Positions 48,573-56,253 of a DNA stretch of 64,000 bases are shown here, one piece after another. The notes under the pieces were generated by a model. The model was not told where the DNA came from. It saw only the letters and a list, made by a program, of their open reading frames with translations, and did not search any database. A program made the translations under genes and the position numbers. Origin of the DNA: a virus. Every line of letters begins with the position of its first letter. The first letter of the stretch is position 1. The stretch lies in the IMG/VR virus record IMGVR_UViG_3300010157_001667, positions 27,323 through 91,322 of that record; one strand, given 5' to 3'.

Positions 48573-48580
48573 TATTTATC
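48573..48580 (-). promoter_or_regulatory. Late promoter box GATAAATA for gp32
   Basis: GATAAATA on the minus strand, 3 bases upstream of the TTGACA of the early promoter. The two are stacked: late RNA would start about where the early -35 lies. Confidence 0.65.
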
Positions 48581-48606
48581 CCTTTTGCGGGTAAACACAT
48601 TTTTTC

Positions 48607-49851
48607 CTACGGTTTTTTAACCCTTTTAATAGATGAAAGATTTATGATTCTGTTTAACATATCTATACTTTCGTTAGATAATTCTAATTGTGGATCGGGC
48701 TTTTGTTGAAATAAAGCATTTTTAGCAATTTTTAAGAAATTAGCCATCATTTCAGATGATGGCATAACACCCTGGTCAAGTTGTAGTTTTATATAAACTG
48801 CTTCATCTTGTAAGGTATCTAATATTTGTTTTTTAGTATACGGTGGATTCGCATTACTTAATTCTTGTTTATAGGCACTAATGAAATGCTTATATAAAAA
48901 TGGAATATTTATTTCCATCCATTTATTAAACTGGTCGTTACTCCAATTTAATCTACCTTCTTCGTTTAATTGTAGTGCTTCTTTTAAGTTATGATTAATA
49001 TCTTCTGCCTGTATATCAACATTAGGACCAACCAAATTTGGATAATTAACATTTTGATTGCCACCCTGCTGATCACCTTGCTTATTTGCAAGTGATTTAT
49101 AAAGTTGTGTTACAGCGTTTAATAAACCACGTATTTCAGTTGCATCATTTTTTGCACCTGCTTGTAAAGTTTTCAATTCGTTAGCATCTTTTGCAAATTG
49201 TTGAAGTTGAGTTGAAGTATCTGCAAGTTGTTGTGATGTTTGTTTTTTATAATCATTGGTGTTATCTCTATAAGTGGAGAATCTTTCTTCTTTATCATCC
49301 AATTCTTTTTGAGTAGCTTGAAGTTTTTTGTAAACAGCATCATAGTTAACCGTTGCCTTACTATCAATACTGTTTACTAAACTTTGTAATTTTTTAACAT
49401 CACTATTTTCTGCTGAGGGGTTAGAAGCCAAAGCCATAATTTGTGCTTCCATTTCTTTATACTGCTTAGGATCCAAATTTGGTTTATCTTTTAATTCTTC
49501 TAATTGCTTTTGTAGTTTCTCTAATTCATCACCACTTACTTTTGCTTTTTGTCTAGCGTCAGCACCGCCGGCAGTTACTCTAGCAGTTAATTGTTTAATT
49601 CTTTCAACTTCATCTTCATTGGCATCTAATTCTCCCTGAAGAGTTTGAATAGCATTTCGTTGTGTATTGATTAGATTATTTTGAGAGGCATCAATTTTTT
49701 GTTGTTGATTTAACTTATCAGCCATATACAATGATAATGCCTGTTGGCTATCATAACCGGGAAACTTTAACATGGCTCTCTGCATTAAATCCTGATCTAA
49801 AGATAATGCAGGAGTACTTGGTGCTTCTCTCAACAATGCTGATATTTTCAT
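48607..49851 (-). CDS. Coiled-coil internal-head-type protein
   Basis: 414 residues. The start MKISALLREAPST has LRE|A at residues 7-9, a T4-type capsid-targeting and cleavage signal. A long coiled coil (residues ~50-240, many Gln/Lys/Asp/Leu heptads) is followed by a Gly/Gln/Asn linker (KQGDQQGGNQNVNYPNLVG) and a helical C-terminal domain (FNKWMEINIPFLYKHFISAYKQEL). It abuts the 558-residue gene and is transcribed from the late promoter at 51534. Scaffold-core or ejected protein (inference). Confidence 0.6.
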   Translation of the reverse strand: MKISALLREAPSTPALSLDQDLMQRAMLKFPGYDSQQALSLYMADKLNQQQKIDASQNNLINTQRNAIQTLQGELDANEDEVERIKQLTARVTAGGADARQKAKVSGDELEKLQKQLEELKDKPNLDPKQYKEMEAQIMALASNPSAENSDVKKLQSLVNSIDSKATVNYDAVYKKLQATQKELDDKEERFSTYRDNTNDYKKQTSQQLADTSTQLQQFAKDANELKTLQAGAKNDATEIRGLLNAVTQLYKSLANKQGDQQGGNQNVNYPNLVGPNVDIQAEDINHNLKEALQLNEEGRLNWSNDQFNKWMEINIPFLYKHFISAYKQELSNANPPYTKKQILDTLQDEAVYIKLQLDQGVMPSSEMMANFLKIAKNALFQQKPDPQLELSNESIDMLNRIINLSSIKRVKKP

Positions 49852-49852
49852 A

Positions 49853-51529
49853 TTACTTACTTAATAAACGTCTAATAGTATCTAAGTCTTCTTGACCTTC
49901 TGTTACAGGTTTTTCTTTATCACTAAATTCAGCACGAATGTTTTGCATTGTTTTTTCACTGGCATGTTTTTGTCCTGCGGCACGTAGTTTATCCATACCT
50001 TTTTTACCGTACTTCTTAATACCAAAAGATGCTTGTAGTGCGCTTTCTTCAATATCATCTTCAATGATATCTGTATCATCATTTGGTTTAGCCATGCTAG
50101 GTTTACCGTGCTGTGATCCTGCTGGTGCACCTACATCTTTTTGCATCTTTTTCAATAGTTCTTCATCACTGCCATGACCCAATTTATCTAATACTTTACC
50201 GCCAACGGTCTTAACAGCATCTTTGACTTTATCAAACATACCTTCATCCACACCATTTAGTTGGCGTGCTACTTGCTTGACCCAACCACTAACATCACTT
50301 GACCCAATTTCTTCAACATCACCCACAAAGTCTGCAACATCGGCAATAGCAGCCAATACTTTATCAGGACCGTGCTTCAATAATTCAGGGTGTTGACGTA
50401 TGATGCGGCGAGTTATTGCACTTACAACTGGATCATCAATATCGTCTTCCGATTCTTCTAAATCAAATGCTCTTAAATTCTTAGCATCTGTTCTTACATT
50501 GTGTCCAAGTGTTTCAGCGCCAGGAGCTTCTGTTAAACTATCAGCCCATTCGCTTAACTCACCAACTTCTTTCATCTCTGCTACTTTCTTTTGTAGCTTG
50601 TTCAATATTGGCATTACACTTTCAATACGTGGGTCTAATGTCTCTTGCACAAACAACTCATTCAAATTGTTTTCTTCAGTTTCGTTTTCCATCAATGATG
50701 GTGTCCAGCTTTCAAAGTAAGTATTGTAACCACGATGACCAGTCATTCTACTTAATGTCTCACGTAAACCTTGATAGTGATTGATACCTTCATTCACTAG
50801 ACGTTGTGCAGATTCATTGAACTGACCATTACGTGTAGCACGAACAAACGCACCCATCTTTTGATATTCTTCTACTAAACTTGTAACGTGATTCCAACGT
50901 TCACCGTGTGGCTTATCACCTTCAGCAATTAGTCGACCATATACTCTAGCAACACCTGGCTTGATAGTTGGAGCTAAGAATCTTTCACCCTCTTGGTTCT
51001 CTAAAAAGATTTTAGCAATATTACGATAACGTTGCTCACCTTCTTCAATTTGGCGAGTGTGCTGTATTACAATCTTTACATTTGGTACAGCATCGTTGTA
51101 GCTTGCTTTTTTACCCATTGGGTAATAACCTTCTGATATTCTTTCTTGCTTTTTCATATATTCCCTTTTTGCCATATCGTGTTTCAAATGGTCAACATTT
51201 TTTAACTCAAAACTCAATTGATATTTTTGTGAGAAACGTTTCAATTGATTTAATATTTTATACCAAGATTCATCTTCCCCATGACTTTCTTCTTTTTCAC
51301 TACTTGCTACTTCATCGCTAAAATATATACATAACTTATGTAATCCATCAATAGAGATAGTTACTTTACCGTAATCTTCCCCGTCTTTGATGAAGTTGAA
51401 TTGAAATACTTCTGCTTCCTCAGGAGTAGGAATTTCCTTACCTGAGGTATCAAGCATTGTAGGGTCAAACCCTTTACTGTGTAAAAGGTCAAATAATGAA
51501 CGGTTTAATGATTCTGTGTTTTTTGGCAT
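49853..51529 (-). CDS. Conserved head-associated protein with multiple (L/I)xE sites
   Basis: 558 residues. The conserved core (residues ~130-270: ERISEGYYPMGKKASYNDAV, NVKIVIQHTRQIEEGEQRYRNI, RWNHVTSLVEEYQKMGAFVRATRNGQFNESAQ, MTGHRGYNTYFESW) is one I recall from marine T4-like phages without a named role. ISE|G, IEE|G, IAE|G, LTE|A, LEE|S and IEE|S occur along the chain, suggesting prohead-protease processing. The C-terminus is basic with DTIRRLLSK. Leaderless late start 4 bases after GATAAATA. It lies next to large terminase. Confidence 0.6.
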   Translation of the reverse strand: MPKNTESLNRSLFDLLHSKGFDPTMLDTSGKEIPTPEEAEVFQFNFIKDGEDYGKVTISIDGLHKLCIYFSDEVASSEKEESHGEDESWYKILNQLKRFSQKYQLSFELKNVDHLKHDMAKREYMKKQERISEGYYPMGKKASYNDAVPNVKIVIQHTRQIEEGEQRYRNIAKIFLENQEGERFLAPTIKPGVARVYGRLIAEGDKPHGERWNHVTSLVEEYQKMGAFVRATRNGQFNESAQRLVNEGINHYQGLRETLSRMTGHRGYNTYFESWTPSLMENETEENNLNELFVQETLDPRIESVMPILNKLQKKVAEMKEVGELSEWADSLTEAPGAETLGHNVRTDAKNLRAFDLEESEDDIDDPVVSAITRRIIRQHPELLKHGPDKVLAAIADVADFVGDVEEIGSSDVSGWVKQVARQLNGVDEGMFDKVKDAVKTVGGKVLDKLGHGSDEELLKKMQKDVGAPAGSQHGKPSMAKPNDDTDIIEDDIEESALQASFGIKKYGKKGMDKLRAAGQKHASEKTMQNIRAEFSDKEKPVTEGQEDLDTIRRLLSK

Positions 51530-51533
51530 AATG

Positions 51534-51541
51534 TATTTATC
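51534..51541 (-). promoter_or_regulatory. Late promoter box GATAAATA
   Basis: GATAAATA on the minus strand, then CATT and the ATG of the 558-residue gene. No ribosome site in between. Confidence 0.7.
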
Positions 51542-51550
51542 AAATATTGT

Positions 51551-53098
51551 TTAACCCAGTACCGCATAGAAGGGCAATGGCATGATGACTTCATCATGGT
51601 CACGTATTTGGTTCTCTAAGTCAAAATGATAGTCACTTAATTGCTGTAGCATACGTGTCACTAACAAACTAGCCATAATCAAGTCATCTGTATCACCAAT
51701 TTTTGCGGCATAACTACCACCATGTGCAACAAATGCTTTTAATTCACTTATAAGACTACGACTATTTACGGTCATTTTCTTGCTTTCAACCAATGTTTTG
51801 AACTTAGCACAACTTGCTAATTTACTCTTATTAGTAGTATTGAATCCTCTACGTCCTTTACCTGCTTCACTGATAAAGATACCCGGAATATTACTTTCCC
51901 CGTATTCATTTAATGAAATGATCGCGGCTTCACCAATTCCATTACATTCAATACTGTAATAGATGTTATTAGGTTCATTGGTGCATTCTACTATATATTT
52001 GCTTATTTGTGCTAATAGTTTAATTTGGCTAGGGATATCTGTTTTATTGTGTTTCCACTCACCCACTTGAGTAGTAGTGTTTGCTTCAAATATTTGAATA
52101 GCAGATGGGTCGCCACCTGTACCAAGACTTGGATCCAATCCTATACAATATATATTACCTTTTGTTGGTTTTTGATACCAACGAACTTGTCCTATACGAC
52201 TTACGGGTTCTATACCTTCCATCATTAACAATGTGTTTGGATTAATCAATGTTTCATCCGCAATAATAAATTCGCAACCAATTTCTCGATTGAAACGATC
52301 TTCACCTAACTGTGCTTTTATTTCATCAGCCCATTGTTGATCTCGTCCGGGTTGTTCACTCCAATGCGCTCTGTATGCTCTAAATCCATTAACTCCTACT
52401 TCAGTGGTGTTACCAAAATCATCTTCAGTCTTGTTAGCACCTTTCCAGATATAAGCAAACTGATCCTCATCACTGTTTGGTGTACTTGTAATAATAGCTT
52501 TACCACCAGTTGACAATGTTGGTGTAATAGCTGTCCAAAATTCTTTAGCTATACTTGGACGAACGAATGCAAACTCATCTAAGTATAATAGTGTAATAGA
52601 CATACCACGACCTGTATTTTCAGTAGTTGTTGCACTAACAATACGACTACCATTCTCAAAGTCTAATGAGCCTTTATTGTATGTAGTAACACCTGCTTTA
52701 ATATGATCGGGGCAGTTTTCATATGCATAACGTATACGTTGCATAATCTCCTGAGCACCTGTATATTTGTGTGCCGCAACTAAGATAGTACTGTCTGGAA
52801 CAAACATTGCATACCAAAGTAAATATCCGGCGGCTGAAGTTGATTTACCACTCTGTCGAGGCATCAAACTAATACTATAACGATAGTTGTGATATGTTTC
52901 AATCAATCGTTTTTGATAAGCCCAGGGGTGATATACCATACTACCCTTTGTAGGGTGTTGTATCATAAAGAAGTTATCCATAAAATATAGATAACCTGTA
53001 TCTGGGTCACAGCATTTAATAAAATCCTGTAGTTCTTTATCAGTTTTAAAAACTGTTTTAGTGTACGGGTTCTTTACTAATGAAGGTGTATTACTCAT
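51551..53098 (-). CDS. gp17: Terminase large subunit (T4 gp17-like)
   Basis: 515 residues. ATPase domain: Walker A MPRQSGKST (79-87), Walker B TLLYLDEFAF (169-178), coupling motif TSTPN (205-209). Nuclease domain: IGLDPSLGTGG with the first catalytic Asp at 322, then IECNGIGEAAI and DTDDLIMASLL near the end. It packages DNA into the prohead by ATP-driven translocation and cuts concatemers. The small subunit is 47 kb away in this window. A perfect TATAAATA late box ends 6 bases before the ATG; no ribosome site. Confidence 0.95.
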   Translation of the reverse strand: MSNTPSLVKNPYTKTVFKTDKELQDFIKCCDPDTGYLYFMDNFFMIQHPTKGSMVYHPWAYQKRLIETYHNYRYSISLMPRQSGKSTSAAGYLLWYAMFVPDSTILVAAHKYTGAQEIMQRIRYAYENCPDHIKAGVTTYNKGSLDFENGSRIVSATTTENTGRGMSITLLYLDEFAFVRPSIAKEFWTAITPTLSTGGKAIITSTPNSDEDQFAYIWKGANKTEDDFGNTTEVGVNGFRAYRAHWSEQPGRDQQWADEIKAQLGEDRFNREIGCEFIIADETLINPNTLLMMEGIEPVSRIGQVRWYQKPTKGNIYCIGLDPSLGTGGDPSAIQIFEANTTTQVGEWKHNKTDIPSQIKLLAQISKYIVECTNEPNNIYYSIECNGIGEAAIISLNEYGESNIPGIFISEAGKGRRGFNTTNKSKLASCAKFKTLVESKKMTVNSRSLISELKAFVAHGGSYAAKIGDTDDLIMASLLVTRMLQQLSDYHFDLENQIRDHDEVIMPLPFYAVLG

Positions 53099-53104
53099 AG
53101 TGAG

Positions 53105-53112
53105 TATTTATA
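53105..53112 (-). promoter_or_regulatory. Late promoter box TATAAATA
   Basis: Exact T4 consensus TATAAATA on the minus strand, 6 bases before the ATG of large terminase. Confidence 0.75.
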
Positions 53113-53117
53113 TCCAT

Positions 53118-53142
53118 AAAAAAACGGCTAAGCCGTTTTTTA
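53118..53142 (-). terminator. Rho-independent terminator
   Basis: AAAACGGC-TTA-GCCGTTTT with T-run on the minus strand, at the stop of the methyltransferase gene and just before the late promoter of large terminase. Confidence 0.88.
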
Positions 53143-53829
53143 TTTAATATCTAACGGTCGTTGTTTTGTAGCTACAATACAGTAAAATACTTCTTTTGCA
53201 TTATAATCTTCACCTTTTTCGTTTTTACCTTCTAGCGTGAATTCTAAATTGTTAAAGATATTAGCATCAAAGCCACATCGTGACAGTAATGCTGCCAATT
53301 GATTTTGACCTAAAATACTATAATGATTTAGGTTCCATTCATGCTTACGGTCACAATCCGGAGCAGGAACTTCAATGTAAATCTTTGCACCTTGCTTTAA
53401 TATACGATTGTATTCCATTAAACTAAAGATAGGATATGGACTATGTTCTAATGCATGGCGTAAGAAAATAAAATCAACAGATTCATCATGGTATCCATCT
53501 TTTTGTGGTAAAAAACTTAAATCATACTTCTTGATAGTATGACCTTTATCTTCACAGATTTTAATATCACCCGGACTTAATGTTACTCCAGTAAGATTAG
53601 TATATCCACGTTCTTTCATACCATCTAGAAAATAACCAGGACCACAACCTAAATCTAAGATTTTACTATCTTTTGGTAAATTTAATGGATCAATGTATTG
53701 TTTAACAACTTGTGCGGTCAGACTCTCGTGTATCTGGCTGTTACCTTCGTCATATATGTGTGCTTGGTACAGGTATTCATTGTAGAATTTAAGTTTTATG
53801 AGGTCTAGGGTGTTATTAATATCAATCAT
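53140..53829 (-). CDS. SAM-dependent methyltransferase (class I)
   Basis: 229 residues. SAM-binding motif I ILDLGCGPGYFLDGM near residue 60, motif II FIFLRHALEHSPYP, and EYNRILKQGAKIYIEVPAPD as in Methyltransf_11/23 proteins. Target unknown: small molecule, sugar or protein. Closest by context are the sugar-modifying genes 3 kb away. The leader can fold so that the AGGAA and start codon are closed by ATTGAGA/TCTCAAT. No promoter box is clear; a terminator follows. Confidence 0.82.
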   Translation of the reverse strand: MIDINNTLDLIKLKFYNEYLYQAHIYDEGNSQIHESLTAQVVKQYIDPLNLPKDSKILDLGCGPGYFLDGMKERGYTNLTGVTLSPGDIKICEDKGHTIKKYDLSFLPQKDGYHDESVDFIFLRHALEHSPYPIFSLMEYNRILKQGAKIYIEVPAPDCDRKHEWNLNHYSILGQNQLAALLSRCGFDANIFNNLEFTLEGKNEKGEDYNAKEVFYCIVATKQRPLDIK

Positions 53830-53868
53830 TGAGATTCCTGTAATTTGATATAATTACTTATTCTCAAT
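53828..53868 (-). promoter_or_regulatory. Leader stem-loop hiding the methyltransferase start
   Basis: Outer stem ATTGAGA (53862-53868 on +) with TCTCAAT next to the ATG, inner hairpin GTAATT/AATTAC; the ribosome site AGGAA lies between the two stems. Could repress translation until melted. Confidence 0.4.
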
Positions 53869-53881
53869 ATAGGTGATGAAA

Positions 53882-54256
53882 TTATTTTCTTTTGTAACCT
53901 TTAAAAGGTTTAACCAAACTTGTAGTATTAGTGTCATCTGGTTCTTGTGATTTACTATAGGGTACAACATTTTTTTTATCTGTAGGTATAGTTTTAGTAG
54001 CTGAAACAAACATATTATGTTCTTCTTCAGTATATGGATGAACAGTGTTATATTTTTCAGCAAAACTGGCATTATCCATTTCTACTGCATCTTTACTTTT
54101 ACCATCAGCCATGCTCATAGCCATCATTAAACGGTTTAAATGATATATGCGGTCATAACCGCCTATATCACGGCTTTTAGAAACACCAGGGGTAGCTTGA
54201 CTATGATGGTGATGCATTTTGCCTTCACCTTCAGTTACAAATTCAGTTGCTCTCAT
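53882..54256 (-). CDS. Internal head protein-like (capsid-targeting N-terminus)
   Basis: 124 residues. MRATEFVTEGEGK resembles the T4 targeting peptide MKTYQEFIAE|A, with a VTE|G cut site at residues 7-9. A natural HHHHS run follows at ~15-18. The rest is polar (LNRLMMAMSMADGKSKDAV, EEHNMFVSATKTIPTDKK) and it ends VKPFKGYKRK. The sister gene upstream ends KGFKGYKRK, so the pair shares both ends. Overlaps that gene by 4 bases. Packed internal protein inferred. Confidence 0.65.
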   Translation of the reverse strand: MRATEFVTEGEGKMHHHHSQATPGVSKSRDIGGYDRIYHLNRLMMAMSMADGKSKDAVEMDNASFAEKYNTVHPYTEEEHNMFVSATKTIPTDKKNVVPYSKSQEPDDTNTTSLVKPFKGYKRK

Positions 54257-54648
54257 TTTCTTTTATATCCCTTAAATCCTTTAATCGGGCTTATTTTATC
54301 TACATCAGGTGCTTCTTCGCTAGCCATTGAACCAATTTGTTTTGCGTCACTAGGTGGCATACCCATAGAACGTAATGCATCATGTATGTAATCTGCTACA
54401 TGAGGATCATAACTTACTATGATTTCATTTTCACCAAATATTGATTCTTTACCATCAAATTCAGGGACACCATCTTTAGCACGTTGTTGAGCTCCTTTAG
54501 CACCTGCAATTGCTACACCAAAGCGATATTGTAAATAAGGGTCTTGGTTCTTAAGTGCAGGAATTTTAAAAGCACCGGGTAATGCCAATCCTACATCACG
54601 TGTGATTGATCCTGTTTTACCTTCACTGATAAATTCTTTTGCTCTCAT
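54253..54648 (-). CDS. Internal head protein-like (capsid-targeting N-terminus)
   Basis: 131 residues. MRAKEFISEGKTG is the best match in the window to T4 MKTYQEFIAE|A: EF, Ile at P3, Glu at P1 in the same position (residue 9 against 10), small residue next (ISE|G). After the cut site: DVGLALPGAFKIP, YRFGVAIAGAKGAQQRAKDG, DPHVADYIHDALRSMGMPPSDAK, and the end IKGFKGYKRK. Mature protein probably basic and compact. Internal (ejected or DNA-associated) head protein inferred. Confidence 0.68.
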   Translation of the reverse strand: MRAKEFISEGKTGSITRDVGLALPGAFKIPALKNQDPYLQYRFGVAIAGAKGAQQRAKDGVPEFDGKESIFGENEIIVSYDPHVADYIHDALRSMGMPPSDAKQIGSMASEEAPDVDKISPIKGFKGYKRK

Positions 54649-54649
54649 A

Positions 54650-55228
54650 TTAAATACTACTGTTAAAAGTCACTTGAGATGCAATAAAATGTGTTATATT
54701 TGCATTGGCAATTGGATTAGCTAGAATTCTGATATTTCCACCATTTACATCCATGTTATAGTTAGAAACTGCACTACCTGAAAAGGTTAGTCCATACCCG
54801 GTAAACTTGACAGATGCGTTACTATTTGTAATCTGTGCTGATATTGTAATGTCTTGGCTATCACTATTGGCTGGATTACTTGAACGAATTTGAAATACAC
54901 CCTGTGTAAATGCATTAGCTGGATATTCATAGATAACTTGGTTAGCTGTTAATCCAGTAGTATATGTTGAATTTGTGTTGACTGTTGTGAGAAATAAATT
55001 ACTAAAGTTATTATTAATCTTACTAAACGCTGTACGTAATGGATCACCTAATCCGTCATTAGGAGTGGCTCCAATATTAATATATTCTTGTGAACCGTAA
55101 GGTCCTTCACTGCTAACAAATGATAAGGTGTCAACTACTGGAATGGCTTCAACAACAACAGGTGTATTGACAATAGGTTCTGGAGTCTCTTTTGGTATCT
55201 TGCTTGCTTTGATAACTTTTTGTGTCAT
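54650..55228 (-). CDS. Fibre-like N-terminal-module protein
   Basis: 192 residues. After a Pro/Val-rich start, residues ~48-80 (INIGATPNDGLGDPLRTAF, SKINNNFSNLF) are the short module seen at the start of many phage fibres and of the 1-958 gene. The rest is beta-rich with ITISAQITNSNASVKFTGYG. It ends without a tip domain, so it may be a short adaptor to which other fibres attach. Late box 21 bases upstream, TAGGAATTAT as ribosome site. Confidence 0.65.
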   Translation of the reverse strand: MTQKVIKASKIPKETPEPIVNTPVVVEAIPVVDTLSFVSSEGPYGSQEYINIGATPNDGLGDPLRTAFSKINNNFSNLFLTTVNTNSTYTTGLTANQVIYEYPANAFTQGVFQIRSSNPANSDSQDITISAQITNSNASVKFTGYGLTFSGSAVSNYNMDVNGGNIRILANPIANANITHFIASQVTFNSSI

Positions 55229-55249
55229 TATAATTCCTAGACTATAATG

Positions 55250-55257
55250 TATTTATC
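55250..55257 (-). promoter_or_regulatory. Late promoter box GATAAATA
   Basis: GATAAATA on the minus strand, 21 bases before the ATG of the fibre-module gene; overlaps the stop of the lipoprotein gene upstream. Confidence 0.65.
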
Positions 55258-55516
55258 AAAGGCCAAGCCAATTCTTCTTTGGGGCTTCAATAACTATAGG
55301 GGTTTTGCTACGTTGTATCTCTTGTAAAGCACGTATTGCTTCCATTTTAACTTGATTATCTGAACTCTTTGTCAAGTCAATCAGTACACTAATACGTGCG
55401 GCTTCGCTCATTGTAGCATCTCTGCTGATAGCTTTCTGTGCTTCTAAGTATAACTCAAAATCATTGTTAGTGGCGCAACCAGCTAATAATACACTCAATA
55501 ATATAAAATACTTCAT
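55256..55516 (-). CDS. Small lipoprotein (lysis-set candidate)
   Basis: 86 residues. Signal MKYFILLSVLLAGCATN with a lipobox LAGC (Cys at 14); mature chain is helical with EAQKAISRDATMSEAARISVLIDL and ends with APKKNWLGL. One of two adjacent small lipoproteins after a membrane coiled-coil protein; could be an outer-membrane spanin partner or an unrelated phage lipoprotein. Confidence 0.65.
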   Translation of the reverse strand: MKYFILLSVLLAGCATNNDFELYLEAQKAISRDATMSEAARISVLIDLTKSSDNQVKMEAIRALQEIQRSKTPIVIEAPKKNWLGL

Positions 55517-55525
55517 AATATGCTA

Positions 55526-55786
55526 TTATTTTACACTATCAAATATCTTTTTCTGTTCGTTATACCAATCTTGCCATCCATCTACTTTAGTTGAACATTC
55601 GTAGTATAGTGAATAGTTCTGTACAATTACTTTCAACATGTCTGTAATTGCTACTTTATCACCTTCAATCTTTTTAAGACTTTCGCATTTCTTCATCAAT
55701 TCGGGGGTAGCATTGGGAAACTTTTGTTTAACTGGAACAACGGTTGAGCATCCAGCTAATAATAATACTATTAGAAGATACTTCAT
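55526..55786 (-). CDS. Small lipoprotein, o-spanin candidate
   Basis: 86 residues. Signal MKYLLIVLLLAGCSTVV with lipobox LAGC (Cys at 13). Mature part: FPNATPELMKKCESLKKIEGDKV, VIVQNYSLYYECSTKVDGWQDWYNEQKK. This Rz1-like layout, overlapping the end of a membrane coiled-coil gene by 4 bases, is that of outer-membrane spanins. Spanin function inferred from architecture only. Confidence 0.68.
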   Translation of the reverse strand: MKYLLIVLLLAGCSTVVPVKQKFPNATPELMKKCESLKKIEGDKVAITDMLKVIVQNYSLYYECSTKVDGWQDWYNEQKKIFDSVK

Positions 55787-56235
55787 TTCTTATCTCCCAT
55801 GCTAGCGGCTTTATTTAATGTATCAATTACATCTTTAGGTACTGGGCAGTTTTCAATGTACTTGATAACTTCTTCTTTTTTGATTACTTCTTTATCAATG
55901 TATTGGATAATGTCTTTACCCTTTTCACGGATAACCTTAGTCTTTTCTACTATTTTTTCTTGTATCTCTATGTTCTTATTAGCTGATTGTGCTTCAGCTT
56001 GAGCCATTTTAGCTTCCATCTCTTTGACTTTAAGTTCCCACTCTTTATAGTCGGCTAATCCACCCTCAAGGTATACAGCAAATACAAGTACAATAATGCT
56101 ACATATTTGTATAGCAAATTGATATGTTTTGACAAAAGGAATGAATCCTAGGACGAATCCTGCTATTGTGCCCAAAATACCTAATATAAATATTATATGT
56201 ATTGCGGCGTCGGGTAGTAATGATAGGATAAACAT
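55783..56235 (-). CDS. Membrane coiled-coil protein, i-spanin candidate
   Basis: 150 residues. Two hydrophobic segments (HIIFILGILGTIAGFVLGFI at ~12-31 and IQICSIIVLVFAVYL at ~42-57) and a long coiled coil (KVKEMEAKMAQAEAQ ... IEIQEKIVEKTKVIREKGKD). Ends with IENCPVPKDVIDTL. In a usual i-spanin there is one N-terminal anchor; here two. Downstream overlap with a lipoprotein gene supports a spanin pair. Late box 8 bases before the ATG. Confidence 0.62.
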   Translation of the reverse strand: MFILSLLPDAAIHIIFILGILGTIAGFVLGFIPFVKTYQFAIQICSIIVLVFAVYLEGGLADYKEWELKVKEMEAKMAQAEAQSANKNIEIQEKIVEKTKVIREKGKDIIQYIDKEVIKKEEVIKYIENCPVPKDVIDTLNKAASMGDKK

Positions 56236-56243
56236 AGTATTCT

Positions 56244-56251
56244 TATTTATA
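56244..56251 (-). promoter_or_regulatory. Late promoter box TATAAATA
   Basis: TATAAATA on the minus strand, 8 bases before the ATG of the membrane coiled-coil gene. Confidence 0.6.
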
Positions 56252-56253
56252 CT

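Noticed and set aside
53854-54072. Minus-strand frame of 72 residues
   Set aside because: Lies in another frame of the internal-protein gene with poor composition and no ribosome site.
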